64,000 nt of DNA from Paraburkholderia dinghuensis (GCF_003837865.1 NZ_RQIS01000018.1:29286-93285); one strand, 5' to 3'; shown: positions 43,654-52,670, counted from the first letter of the stretch. The notes: generated from the sequence alone by a model not told the origin. Numbers and translations are program-made.

Positions 43654-44016
43654 TCAACGCGAGTGCCCGCCGCCGCCCATACCACCCATACCACCCATGC
43701 CGCCGGTGTGACCCATGTTGCCGTCTGGCCAGAATCCGCCTCCGTGCCCACCACCGCCATGCATGCCTCCACCGTGCCCATGACCGTCATGGTGATGCCC
43801 GTCGTGGTGAAAGAAGCAGCAGCCACCACCACCGCCGAAGAACCCTATGGATGCGTAACCCGGGTAATAGTCATAGGCGTAGGGGTACGGATAGTACGGA
43901 TAGGCGTATCCATATCCATAGCCGTAGTAGTCGTAGTAATCGTAGCCCGGGTAGGGTGCGACTGCGCAGGCGGCCAGAACGGCCGCTGCGCCGAGTGCCG
44001 AAATTAGCCGCAACAC
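43654..44016 (-). CDS. Small lipoprotein with Tyr/Gly-rich and His/Gly-rich segments
   Basis: The 120-residue lipoprotein starts at a GTG preceded by GGAG. It has a lipobox LAAC with the lipidated cysteine at residue 17. The mature part begins with a Tyr/Pro/Gly-rich stretch (about 22-53). A GGGGGCC pair of cysteines follows, then histidine-rich HHDGHHHDGHGHGG (about 70-83) and a GGMGG tail. The His cluster could bind divalent metal and the Tyr/Gly tract may be aggregation-prone. It is convergent with the SDR gene. No domain is recognised. Confidence 0.8.
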   Translation of the reverse strand: MLRLISALGAAAVLAACAVAPYPGYDYYDYYGYGYGYAYPYYPYPYAYDYYPGYASIGFFGGGGGCCFFHHDGHHHDGHGHGGGMHGGGGHGGGFWPDGNMGHTGGMGGMGGMGGGGHSR

Positions 44017-44887
44017 GATTTTCTCCGTCTGATACTGCTTTGAAACCGAAGTGCGGGGTCGGGTTCAAACGCAATTGTGTCTACTGGTTACCGGCTCGAC
44101 AGACCGCCGGTAGCGAGTGACACGTGCCATCAGGACACGGACATCTTCGTCACGCGGTGTACGCGTGGAACCGCGCAGTCACCGCGTGACGAAGCGCGGT
44201 GTCGCGATCGCACAGAGTCCGGACCAGACCCCGCACTGATCGATTGACTAAGGATGACGAAATAATGATCCACGTTCAGATGGATTGTATGAAGCCGTCC
44301 GCGAAAGGGCACCGTAGCCTTCGTATCGGCTGTTGTGCTCTGCGTGTTCTGAGTAGTGAACGATTCTGACCGCGCATTTATTTCGGATCGCACGGGAAAT
44401 ATAAGGACGAGGATCGACCCGCCGCGACTCAATAGTCGCCCGCACGTCACGGTGCCAGCCGGCGTGCCAGATAGTGCGGATCAGGTCGTCGCGCACCGGC
44501 GTCGGCAGACGGCAAGGGTGCCCGGAGCGGGCTTTGCCGTGGCGTCGAGGCGCTGAAAGGCGGGTTTCCAGAAAAGTGCCGCGGCTGGGGACATGCAGCA
44601 GGTTCTTCGACGTACCGCGTTCAATGGGGACGGTGGATTTGCCGCATCGGGTCTGCAACACGCGGGTGAACTTGATCTGGAACCTATTGTCGTATAAGGG
44701 CAGGGAATGGCAGGCATGGCCGCAGGAACGCCACAAACTGTTTGGATACATCTGGTAACGGTGGAATCTGCAACCGCACGGCCGCACACGGTATCCTGTC
44801 TCTATTTTCCGTGCGCGGGCGCTCGCTGTTACCGGTCGTCAGGATTCGTGCACGGACACTTGAAGGTCCATATCTACAGGAGCACTC
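44017..44887. other. Intergenic region, about 870 bases, with a long inverted repeat
   Basis: Frames on both strands here are long but give basic, arginine-rich or Ser/Arg-rich translations without domains, and I reject them. The left third carries a 15-base perfect inverted repeat (44145-44194). The middle (about 44220-44420) is lower in GC. The region may be decayed DNA or may carry a structured RNA. Confidence 0.5.
44145..44194. repeat. Perfect 15-base inverted repeat with 20-base spacer
   Basis: CTTCGTCACGCGGTG at 44145-44159 is exactly reverse-complemented at 44180-44194. The 20-base spacer is itself GC-rich. No T tract follows. It could form a very stable stem in RNA or a cruciform in DNA. 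Confidence 0.85.
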
Positions 44888-45478
44888 ATGCGCCGACGTC
44901 AGTTTCTCATCAGTTCCAGTACCGCACTCGCTGCCGGTAGCCTCGCGCTGGCCGGTTGCACGACAACGCCGCTCGGCGGCGGCGATTCCGCCACTCAGAA
45001 CGCGGCGAAGCGCGCTTCCATCGATGCGGATGTCGACGCCGCGCTCGCGCGTCTCTACGGGAAGGTCAACGGGTCGCGCGAACTGCTGTCGAAGGCAAGC
45101 GGCGTGCTTGTGTTCCCGTCCGTGCTTTCGGCGGGTTTCTGGATCGGAGGACAGTACGGCACGGGCGCGATGCGCGTGAATGGCCGCACGACCGGTTACT
45201 ACAGCACCGTGGCCGGGTCGTTCGGTCTTCAGATTGGCGCGCAATCGAAGACGCTCGTCTTCGCGTTCATGAACCAGCACGCGCTCGACGAGTTCCTCAC
45301 CAGCCAGGGCTGGGCGGCAGGCGCCGACGCGACCGTCGCGGTCGTCACGGTCGGGGCGAACGGCAACATCGATACCTCGACCGCCATGAGTCCGGTCGAA
45401 GCGTTCGTGCTGACCAACGCCGGTTTGATGGCCGGTGTGTCGCTCGAAGGCGTCAAGGTCTCGCGCCTCGTCATCTGA
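44888..45478 (+). CDS. SYLF-domain (Ysc84-like) lipoprotein
   Basis: The 196-residue precursor has a twin-arginine-like start (MRRRQFLISSS) and a lipobox LAGC, with the lipid cysteine at residue 24. The mature protein is a SYLF domain: a helical start and the conserved SKASGVLVFPSVLSAGFWIGGQYGTGAM, then GSFGLQIGAQSKTLVFAFM and a C-terminal LEGVKVSRL. SYLF domains bind phosphoinositides or other lipids; bacterial members are envelope lipoproteins of unclear role. CAGGAG precedes the start. Confidence 0.93.
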   Translation: MRRRQFLISSSTALAAGSLALAGCTTTPLGGGDSATQNAAKRASIDADVDAALARLYGKVNGSRELLSKASGVLVFPSVLSAGFWIGGQYGTGAMRVNGRTTGYYSTVAGSFGLQIGAQSKTLVFAFMNQHALDEFLTSQGWAAGADATVAVVTVGANGNIDTSTAMSPVEAFVLTNAGLMAGVSLEGVKVSRLVI

Positions 45479-45798
45479 CGCGTCGGCACGATCCGGCACG
45501 ACGCGGCCCGATACGTCGGGCTGCAGCAAATTGCTTCTCCCGCGCGCATTCGTGCGCGGTTCGCCGCATCGCCCCGCGTCATGGGGCGAGCGCGACGCGC
45601 TTTCGTGACATTCCCCGTACACGCATGAATATGCCCATCGCGGGCCGGTGTTTTCCCTGAGATGAAATCGGTTGCAGTCAAAAAGGCGCTGCACTACGAT
45701 TCGATCAGATAGAAAATCAATGTGATTTTTGATCTGAAACAGGTTGGGCGCCGGATGGTCCGCTGTTCCTCATGACTTGGGTCAGATGCGATTCGCTG
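45479..45798. other. Convergent intergenic region with a 33-base dyad
   Basis: The gap separates the ends of the SYLF gene and the opposite-strand winged-helix gene. It contains only the dyad at 45705-45737, listed separately, in an AT-richer pocket. Confidence 0.55.
45705..45737. repeat. 33-base near-perfect dyad between convergent genes
   Basis: TCAGAT-AG-AAAATCA on the left and TGATTTT-TG-ATCTGA on the right pair around a central ATG, with thirteen of fifteen positions complementary. An A-rich stem with T-rich ends suits a bidirectional terminator of weak type. The symmetry and length also suit a protein-binding operator. Confidence 0.6.
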
Positions 45799-46350
45799 TC
45801 AGCGCTGGCGATGAAAGGTGGCGACTTCGCGCGTGGCGGATTCGTAGACGCGTTCCATCTGTTCGAGGCAGGCCGTGGCCTGGGCGGCAGCGGATTTGAT
45901 GCCCTCCGTCGCCTCGGCCATTTTGAGGAGCACCGTTTCGCGCAGGCGTGCGTACTGTTCGCACACGCGTGAGCCCTCGGCAGTGGTCACGTAGTACACG
46001 CCGGTGCGCGCCGTTCCGTATTTTTCGACCAGCCCGGTTTTGATCAGCTTACGTAGTTCGTACTGCATATTAGCTACGTCCTGCCGGTTGGTCATGTGCA
46101 GCAAGTCGCGAATGGTCTTGGGCCGTTCGTGCATGTGGATGACGTGCACCAGCGCGTTCTCCTGGCCGCTCAGCGTGGTGCCGGTGACGGCGGCCATGCA
46201 CTCGGACTGCCAGCGTGAGAACGACTGGTCTAGACGCATGACGGCGTATTCGAGGTCGGTGATCTCGACGCCGAATTCATCCATCGCGAGATGCCAGCGA
46301 TGTTCGGCAGCAGCGGTGTTTTTCGTGGTTCTGCTTGATGGTTCGTTCAT
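45799..46350 (-). CDS. Winged-helix (MarR-like, HTH_27) transcriptional regulator
   Basis: The 183-residue protein has a MarR-like winged helix. IRDLLHMTNRQDVANMQYELRKLIKTGLVEKYG is the helix-turn-helix, and TGVYYVTTAEGSRVCEQYA forms the wing and following helix. Dimerisation helices lie at both ends. It is divergent from the LLM monooxygenase gene across 105 bases, so it probably controls that gene. The start at 46350 (MNEPSSRTTK) has a weak ribosome-binding site; a later start near residue 23 is possible. GCCGC-GAG-GCGGC at 46406-46418 in the shared promoter is a possible operator. Confidence 0.88.
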   Translation of the reverse strand: MNEPSSRTTKNTAAAEHRWHLAMDEFGVEITDLEYAVMRLDQSFSRWQSECMAAVTGTTLSGQENALVHVIHMHERPKTIRDLLHMTNRQDVANMQYELRKLIKTGLVEKYGTARTGVYYVTTAEGSRVCEQYARLRETVLLKMAEATEGIKSAAAQATACLEQMERVYESATREVATFHRQR

Positions 46351-46455
46351 TGCGGAATCGCGCGAATGCGGCCCATGTCGTCGAGTGGGTTGGGAAAGCT
46401 GGGACGCCGCGAGGCGGCCCGTCGTGGAAACAAATTTTACTGCGCCAGGACTGAC

Positions 46456-47571
46456 ATGAGACGAATTCTGAACACGAAGGATTTCATTCTGGGAACGTTT
46501 GCGACGAACTGCTCGGGCGGAATGTCGGTGACGAAGATCGGCGAGCGCTGGGACAATTCGTGGGAGAACAACGAAAAGCTCGCGATCATGCTGGACGAGG
46601 CGGGTATCGATTTCATGCTGCCCATCGCGCGCTGGATCGGCTATGGCGGCGAAACCGATTTCCACGGTTCCGTTCTGGAGACGATGACCTGGGCTGCCGG
46701 CCTGCTCGCAAAGACCCGCAATCTCACCGTCTTCGCAACGATACACACGGCGGCGAACCATCCGGTCGTGGTCGCGAAGCAGATTGCGACGCTCGACCAG
46801 ATTGGCGCGGGCCGTGCCGGGCTGAATATCGTCGCGGGCTGGAATCGCCCCGAGTACGAGGCGCTGGGTTTGCCTCTCGCCACGGGCCACGAGAAGCGCT
46901 ACGCGTATGCGCAGGAGTGGTTCGACGTCGTGCAGAAGATCTGGACGCACGACGGCCCCTTCGACTGGCATGGCGAGAACTTCCAGCTCAAGAACATTTA
47001 CGGCCTGCCGCGCCCATGGAACGGCGAGCGTCCGCCTATCCTGAACGCCGCCGGCTCGGGTGAAGGGCGCGATTTCGCCATCCGTAACGCGAACTTCCTG
47101 TTCACACCGGCGATCGACCTGGAGCGCTCGCGCACGGAAGTCGCCGAACTGAAGCAAAAAGCCGACGCTGCAGGCAAGGATGTGAACGTGCTGACGTTCT
47201 CGCATGTGGTCTGCCGTCCGACCGAGGAGGAAGCGCGCCAGTATCTGCACTACTTTGCGCAGGAGAACGCGGACTGGGGTGCAGTCGACAACCTGGTCGC
47301 GCTTCAGTTCGCGAATGCGCAGTCGTTCCCGCACGACCTGCTCGCGCTGATCCGCGACCGGATGGCGGCCGGGCATGGCGGCTTTCCGCTCGTCGGTACG
47401 CCACAGCAGGTGGCGGCGGGCCTGATCTCGCTGGCCGAAGCCGGGTTCCGCGGCACGACACTTTCGTTCGTGGACTACGTGAGGGAATTCCCGTACTTCC
47501 GCGATACGGTGTTGCCGATCCTCGAGGCACACGGGTTGCGCAGCCCGCGCGAGAACCGCCGTGCAGCCTGA
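46456..47571 (+). CDS. LLM-class flavin-dependent monooxygenase
   Basis: This 371-residue bacterial-luciferase-like TIM-barrel enzyme uses FMNH2 and O2 to oxygenate a substrate. Features include FATNCSGGMS near the N-terminus and GAGRAGLNIVAGWNRPEYEALGL, the flavin phosphate-binding region. PILNAAGSGEGRDFA and the closing GFRGTTLSFVDYVREFPYF are also typical. It is closest in character to the RutA/pyrimidine and heteroaromatic oxygenase group. CAGGA precedes the ATG. The flavin reductase gene follows within five bases, making a two-component monooxygenase. Confidence 0.93.
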   Translation: MRRILNTKDFILGTFATNCSGGMSVTKIGERWDNSWENNEKLAIMLDEAGIDFMLPIARWIGYGGETDFHGSVLETMTWAAGLLAKTRNLTVFATIHTAANHPVVVAKQIATLDQIGAGRAGLNIVAGWNRPEYEALGLPLATGHEKRYAYAQEWFDVVQKIWTHDGPFDWHGENFQLKNIYGLPRPWNGERPPILNAAGSGEGRDFAIRNANFLFTPAIDLERSRTEVAELKQKADAAGKDVNVLTFSHVVCRPTEEEARQYLHYFAQENADWGAVDNLVALQFANAQSFPHDLLALIRDRMAAGHGGFPLVGTPQQVAAGLISLAEAGFRGTTLSFVDYVREFPYFRDTVLPILEAHGLRSPRENRRAA

Positions 47572-47575
47572 CTCC

Positions 47576-48085
47576 ATGGATGACACCGGCGTGCTGAGCA
47601 GCCACTTCGTGCAGGCGATGCGCGGCTTCGCTGGCGCGGTCTGCGTCGTAACCGTCGCGGACGGCGCCGAGCGTAGCGGCTTCACCGCTACATCGGTGTC
47701 GTCGTTCTCGGCGCAGCCGCCGATGGTGGTGGCGTCGATGAAGGCGACGAGTTCGTCGGCCGGGCTGCTCGAACGCACGCGGCGCTTCGGTGTGAATCTG
47801 CTGCGCGCCGAACAGCGTGCGATCGCGGAACGCTTCACAGGCTTTCGCGGCGAACAAGGCGAGGCGCGCTACGGCGACGACGCGTGGATCCACATGACGC
47901 CGGACGGAGCGCCGCTGCTCGTGGACAGTGTCGTCGCCATGGACTGCGAGGTGGAGGAACTGATCGTGCGCCACGGGCACCTGCTCGTCATCGGCCGCGT
48001 GCGCGCAGTGGCGCGTGACGAGTCCGTGCCGCGTCCGCTGGTCTATTGGCAGGGGCAATATACGGCGCTTGCTGCAGCGGGATGA
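47576..48085 (+). CDS. Flavin reductase (FMN-binding split-barrel family)
   Basis: The 169-residue reductase supplies reduced flavin to the adjacent monooxygenase. FVQAMRGFAGAVCVVTV and RSGFTATSVSSFSAQPPMVVASM form the flavin-binding split barrel, and RPLVYWQGQYTAL closes the domain. I use the ATG at 47576, four bases after the monooxygenase stop. An alternative GTG at 47561 would overlap that gene by 11 bases. A stem-loop about 80 bases downstream probably ends this transcript. Confidence 0.92.
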   Translation: MDDTGVLSSHFVQAMRGFAGAVCVVTVADGAERSGFTATSVSSFSAQPPMVVASMKATSSSAGLLERTRRFGVNLLRAEQRAIAERFTGFRGEQGEARYGDDAWIHMTPDGAPLLVDSVVAMDCEVEELIVRHGHLLVIGRVRAVARDESVPRPLVYWQGQYTALAAAG

Positions 48086-48167
48086 TTCCTTCTGATGCCC
48101 CGGGAAGATCGGGGTTTACGCGCAGTCTGCACAGACGTGCGGTTTCAGATCGTTTTGAAAGCGGTAT

Positions 48168-48192
48168 CGTGGCGGCGCGAAATTCCGCCACG
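48168..48192 (+). terminator. Candidate terminator after the flavin reductase
   Basis: CGTGGCGG and CCGCCACG pair perfectly around a nine-base loop, followed after six bases by TTTT. It separates the monooxygenase pair from the downstream oxidoreductase operon. Confidence 0.6.
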
Positions 48193-48353
48193 GTGCCGTT
48201 TTCGTTCGTTTCGGCACGCTCGGATGGGTTGGTAAAAAGGTCCCTCCACAGGGATAACTATGATTCTGGAAATATTGAAAACTAAAATATACTGGCCTCA
48301 CGCATGACGATGCATTGTCGTGCGCCACGAAAAGATCAAGCAAGAGGACGGTC

Positions 48354-50555
48354 ATGGCGGAGCGGTCGTTTGTCGAGGAAGTGAAGAAACTGCGCCTCGG
48401 CGCAGGTGAGGTATTCAGCGGCGAGGGCATCCTTGCGGTGACCAAGGCGTTGCTGGAGTCCGGCGTGGCCTACGTGGCCGGTTATCAGGGAGCACCGATC
48501 TCGCATCTGATGGACGTGCTAGCCGACGCCCAGGACATTCTCGGCGACTACGGCATACGCTTCGAGAACAGCGCGAGCGAGGCCACGGCGGCCGCGACGC
48601 TGGCCGCGTCCGTCAACTACCCGCTGCGCGGCGCGGTCACGTTCAAGGCGACCGTGGGCACGAACGTCGCTTCGGACGCGCTCGCCAATCTCGCATCGGG
48701 TGGCGTGACGGGCGGCGCACTGATTATCGTCGGCGAGGACTATGGCGAAGGATCGTCGATCATGCAGGAACGCAGTCATGCGTTCGCCATGAAATCGCAG
48801 ATCTGGCTGCTCGATCCACGTCCGAATCTGCCGTGTATCGTGCAGGCCGTAAAGGACGGGTTCGACCTGTCTGAGGCGAGCAGCACGCCGGTGATGCTGC
48901 AGTTGCGCATTCGCGCGTGTCACGTGCACGGTCAGTTCGTTGCGTCGGACAACCGGCGTTCCGCGTTCACGATCAAGGACGCACTTGAAAACCCGGCTCG
49001 CGACGTCAATCGCATCGTTCTGCCGCCCGCGAGCTTCCTGCATGAGCGCGAGAAGATTCACGAGCGTTGGCCTGCCGCGGTGAAGTTCATCGAAGAGCGC
49101 CAGCTGAACGAATTTTTCGCCGCCGATTCACGCGATATCGGCATCGCGGTTCAGGGCGGCAGCTACAACACCGTGCTGCGGGCGCTCGAACGACTCGGCC
49201 TCGCCGATGTTTACGGCGAATCGGCGATTCCGCTTTACGTGATGAACGTGGCGTATCCGCTCATCGATTCCGAGTGGGAGCGGTTTTGCGCGGGCAAGCG
49301 TGCAGTGCTCGTGATCGAGGAAGGGCAGCCGAACTTCGTCGAGCAGAACGCGGGCTCGATTTTGCGTCAGCGCGACGTGAGTACCGCACTGCATGGCAAG
49401 GACATGCTGCCGCTTGCGGGCGAGTACAACGCATCGACGGTCATGAAGGGCCTGCGTGCATTCTTCGAACGCTACGGCGTGCTCGAACGCGAAGTCGCGC
49501 AGCGCAAGATCATTCCCGTGATGGCGGTGCCGGCTGACGCACCCGCCACTGAAGCTGCCGTAAATGCAGCACCGATCGAAGCCGAACCGTTGCCCGCGCT
49601 CGACGACAGCGTGCACGCACGTCCGCCCGGTTTTTGCACCGGGTGCCCCGAGCGGCCCATTTTCACCGCGATGAAACTGGTCGAGCGCGAACTCGGTCCG
49701 CATCATGTCAGCGCCGACATCGGCTGCCATCTTTTCTCGATCCTGCCGCCGTTCAACCTCGGCGCAACGACGATGGGCTATGGCCTCGGCAGCGCGAGCG
49801 CCGCGGCGTTCAATGCAAGCGGCGGCAAGCGTGCGATCTCGGTGATGGGCGACGGCGGCTTCTGGCACAACGGACTCACGAGCGGTATCGCCAATGCGGT
49901 ATTCAACAAGAGCGATAACCTCACGATCGTTGTCGACAACAGCTATACGTCTGCGACGGGCGGGCAGGACATTCTCTCGTCGGCCGCGCTCAATCCGACA
50001 CGCAGCACCGGGCACGAGATCGAGCAGGCGGTGCGCGGCGTCGGCGTAGAATGGGTCAGGACGGTTCGGCGTACGTATGATCTGAAGACGATGATGGCGA
50101 CGCTCAAGAGCGCACTCACCACGGACAGCAAGGGCCCGAAGGTGCTGATCGCCCAGAGCGAGTGCATGCTGAACAAACAGCGGCGCGAGAAACCAAAGCA
50201 GCGTAAGGCGATTGCCGCGGGCGAGCGCGTCGTGCGCGAGCGCTTCGGTGTCGATTCCGATACGTGTACTGGCGATCATTCGTGCATTCGCCTCTCGGGT
50301 TGCCCGTCGCTGTCGATCAAGCCCAATCCCGACCCGCTGCGTACCGATCCGGTGGCAAGCGTGATCGACAGTTGCGTCGGGTGCGGCCTGTGCGGTGAGG
50401 TCTCGCATGCCGCGGTGCTGTGCCCGTCGTTTTATCGCGCGCAGATCGTCAGTAATCCAACGCGTCTCGACAGGCTGCGTCAGCGCGTCCGCGACGCAGT
50501 GATCGGCTGGCTGCAGCGCCGCACGGCTCAACGTCTTGCGCGTTACACGTTCTGA
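48354..50555 (+). CDS. Indolepyruvate:ferredoxin oxidoreductase-like alpha subunit
   Basis: This is a 733-residue 2-oxoacid:acceptor oxidoreductase subunit. The N-terminal domain (VAGYQGAPISHLMDVLADA, FENSASEATAAATLAASVN) is the pyrimidine-binding part. Near 430-440 lies CTGCPERP. The thiamine-diphosphate site is ISVMGDGGFWHNGLTSGIANAVFNKSDNLTIVVDN. Near the C-terminus two Fe-S motifs appear, CTGDHSCIRLSGCPSL and CVGCGLCGEVSHAAVLC. It should oxidise an aryl pyruvate to an acyl-CoA with ferredoxin reduction. The start at 48354 lies after AAGAGGACGG. The beta-like gene follows 16 bases after its stop. Confidence 0.92.
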   Translation: MAERSFVEEVKKLRLGAGEVFSGEGILAVTKALLESGVAYVAGYQGAPISHLMDVLADAQDILGDYGIRFENSASEATAAATLAASVNYPLRGAVTFKATVGTNVASDALANLASGGVTGGALIIVGEDYGEGSSIMQERSHAFAMKSQIWLLDPRPNLPCIVQAVKDGFDLSEASSTPVMLQLRIRACHVHGQFVASDNRRSAFTIKDALENPARDVNRIVLPPASFLHEREKIHERWPAAVKFIEERQLNEFFAADSRDIGIAVQGGSYNTVLRALERLGLADVYGESAIPLYVMNVAYPLIDSEWERFCAGKRAVLVIEEGQPNFVEQNAGSILRQRDVSTALHGKDMLPLAGEYNASTVMKGLRAFFERYGVLEREVAQRKIIPVMAVPADAPATEAAVNAAPIEAEPLPALDDSVHARPPGFCTGCPERPIFTAMKLVERELGPHHVSADIGCHLFSILPPFNLGATTMGYGLGSASAAAFNASGGKRAISVMGDGGFWHNGLTSGIANAVFNKSDNLTIVVDNSYTSATGGQDILSSAALNPTRSTGHEIEQAVRGVGVEWVRTVRRTYDLKTMMATLKSALTTDSKGPKVLIAQSECMLNKQRREKPKQRKAIAAGERVVRERFGVDSDTCTGDHSCIRLSGCPSLSIKPNPDPLRTDPVASVIDSCVGCGLCGEVSHAAVLCPSFYRAQIVSNPTRLDRLRQRVRDAVIGWLQRRTAQRLARYTF

Positions 50556-50571
50556 TTCGGGAAAGACAACG

Positions 50572-52086
50572 ATGAATTCACAACCCATCAAGATCGCGAT
50601 TCTCGCCATGGGCGGCGAGGGCGGCGGCGTGCTGGCCGACTGGGTCGTCAATCTCGGCGAGCACAACGGCTATTACGCCCAGACCACCTCCGTGCCGGGT
50701 GTGGCGCAACGCACTGGCGCGACGATCTATTACGTCGAATTGTTTCCGCGCGACGAGGCAGAAAGCCGCACACCGGTCCTCGCACTGATGCCGCTGCCCG
50801 GCGACGTTGACGTGGTACTGGCATCCGAACTGATGGAGGCCGGTCGCGCGGTGCAGCGCGGGCTCGTCACGCCGGAACGCACGACGCTCGTTGCGTCTAC
50901 GCATCGGGTGTATTCGATTGCGGAGAAGACCGCGATGGGCGATGGCCGCGTCGACAGCGAAGCGCTCATCGCGCACGCGAAAAAGGCTGCCAGGCGCTTC
51001 GTGCACTTCGACATGGCGCAGGCTGCGCAGGCGTCGGGCAGCGTGATCAGTGCTGTGCTGTTCGGCGCTTTGGCCGGGACTGGTGTGCTGCCGTTCAGTC
51101 GCCACCAGTTCGAAGAAACGATCGAACGCGGGGGAGTGGGCGTGAAGCCGAGTTTGCGCGCATTCGGCATGGCGTTTGACACGGCGTCCGACACGGCATC
51201 CGGGAGCGTGGACTCCGACGCCGCGCAAGCGGACGTTAAAGCCGCGGGCGTTTCGGAACCGGCACCGCGCGACACTGCCGTGGCGTCGCTGATCGAACGC
51301 GTGCGTGTGGAATTGCCGGCAGCGGTTCAGCCCACTGCGATAGAGGGTGTGCGCCGGCTGATCGACTATCAGGACCCGGCTTACGCGGTACTTTATCTGG
51401 ATCGACTCGCTGACCTCCGGCGCGCGCAGCCGCGCGCCGATTCGGCCCTGCTGCGCGAAACCGCACGCCATCTCGCACTGTGGATGTCGTATGAGGACAC
51501 GATCCGCGTGGCCGATCTCAAGACGCGCGGATCGCGTTTCGAGCGGGTACGGAGCGAAGTGCACGCGCACGCCGACCAGGTGCTCGCCATTAACGAATTC
51601 ATGCACCCACGGCTCGAGGAAATCTGCGAAACGTTGCCTGCTGGACTCGGGCGCTGGCTCGCCCAGCCGCACTGGGTCCATCGGCTCGTGCGACGGTACA
51701 CGCAGTCGGGTCGCATCGTGAAGACGAGTTCGCTGCGGGGCTACCTGATGCTCTATGTAGTCGCGAGTCTGCGCGGCATGCGTCGCCGTACGCTGCGCTA
51801 CGAACTGGAGAACGAGCGCATCGAGGCGTGGCTCGCGCAGATCGTCGGGACGGCAACGCACAATCCCGAACTCGCCGTCGAAGTCGCTCAGTGCCAGCGC
51901 CTGGTGAAGGGTTACAGCGACACGCACGCGCGGGGACTGAAAAACTATCAGACGGTGATGGCCGCAGTGGTGAAGGCAGGCGCGAGGCTTGCACCTGCGA
52001 CGCTACGCGAGCTGCGCGATGCCGCCCTCGCTGACGAACACGGCCACAAACTGCGTGCGGCACTAGTCCGCCACGCACTGGTTTGA
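50572..52086 (+). CDS. Indolepyruvate oxidoreductase beta-family subunit with C-terminal extension
   Basis: The 504-residue protein starts with the gamma/beta-type 2-oxoacid oxidoreductase domain (IKIAILAMGGEGGGVLADWVVNLGEHNGY, TTSVPGVAQRTGATIYYVE). Residues 1-200 form this domain. A Ser/Asp/Ala-rich linker (about 205-240) contains a doubled DTAS. A helical C-terminal domain of about 260 residues follows, of the DUF6537-type extension found in aromatic-oxoacid members. It is expected to pair with the upstream alpha subunit and pass electrons to ferredoxin. The thioesterase gene begins 31 bases later. Confidence 0.9.
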   Translation: MNSQPIKIAILAMGGEGGGVLADWVVNLGEHNGYYAQTTSVPGVAQRTGATIYYVELFPRDEAESRTPVLALMPLPGDVDVVLASELMEAGRAVQRGLVTPERTTLVASTHRVYSIAEKTAMGDGRVDSEALIAHAKKAARRFVHFDMAQAAQASGSVISAVLFGALAGTGVLPFSRHQFEETIERGGVGVKPSLRAFGMAFDTASDTASGSVDSDAAQADVKAAGVSEPAPRDTAVASLIERVRVELPAAVQPTAIEGVRRLIDYQDPAYAVLYLDRLADLRRAQPRADSALLRETARHLALWMSYEDTIRVADLKTRGSRFERVRSEVHAHADQVLAINEFMHPRLEEICETLPAGLGRWLAQPHWVHRLVRRYTQSGRIVKTSSLRGYLMLYVVASLRGMRRRTLRYELENERIEAWLAQIVGTATHNPELAVEVAQCQRLVKGYSDTHARGLKNYQTVMAAVVKAGARLAPATLRELRDAALADEHGHKLRAALVRHALV

Positions 52087-52117
52087 CCACCAGAAAAAGC
52101 ACGATGGAGAAACAGGC

Positions 52118-52552
52118 ATGGATGTCCACATGTTCAGCCGGAAGCACAAGGTTCACTTTTCAGAATGCGACCCGGCCGGCATCGTGTTCTTTCCTCAGTA
52201 CTTCGTCCTGTTTAATGACATGGTCGAGGCGTGGATCGACGAAATTCTGCCTGAAGGCTTTCACGGCTTGATTGGCGCGCGCAGGATCGGTATTCCAACG
52301 GTGCACCTCGACGTAGACTTCAACGCAGTCAGCAAGATGGGTGAGCACGTGTGGCTCTCGCTGGACGTCGAGCGCATCGGGCAGAAGTCGTTGACGCTCG
52401 CGTGGACATGCGTGGGCGTGGACGGAGTGGTGCGCATGGCCGCCCGGCAGACCATGGTGATGACTTCGCTCGACACACATCTGTCGATTGCGATCCCCGA
52501 CGACCTGCGGGCGGCGTTCGAATGCTCGGCGAAGACCGTGGATAACGGTTGA
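52118..52552 (+). CDS. 4-Hydroxybenzoyl-CoA thioesterase family hotdog protein
   Basis: The 144-residue hotdog-fold thioesterase has the family active-site motif with catalytic Asp in SECDPAGIVFFPQYFVLFNDMVEAWID. It probably hydrolyses the aryl-acetyl-CoA or similar acyl-CoA made by the upstream oxidoreductase, although the CoA ester might instead be a detoxification target. GGAG precedes the ATG. It is the third gene of the oxidoreductase operon. Confidence 0.92.
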   Translation: MDVHMFSRKHKVHFSECDPAGIVFFPQYFVLFNDMVEAWIDEILPEGFHGLIGARRIGIPTVHLDVDFNAVSKMGEHVWLSLDVERIGQKSLTLAWTCVGVDGVVRMAARQTMVMTSLDTHLSIAIPDDLRAAFECSAKTVDNG

Positions 52553-52670
52553 AACTGGCGTGGGTGCGCTGCGTGGCTGAATCCGGAACGGTCATGCTTG
52601 CGCGGTTGATTGCATCACGATACGCAATGCGCACAAGTCATTTGGAGTGCGGCCGTCCCGCGCGTCGACG

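Noticed and set aside
44248..44787. 179-codon minus-strand frame
   Set aside because: The composition is Arg/His/Ser-rich without hydrophobic core patterns, and no ribosome-binding site was seen.
45799..47838. Very long minus-strand open frame covering the monooxygenase and flavin reductase genes
   Set aside because: Only its C-terminal 183 codons, outside those genes, look like a protein (the winged-helix regulator). The rest is the antisense of real genes in GC-rich DNA.
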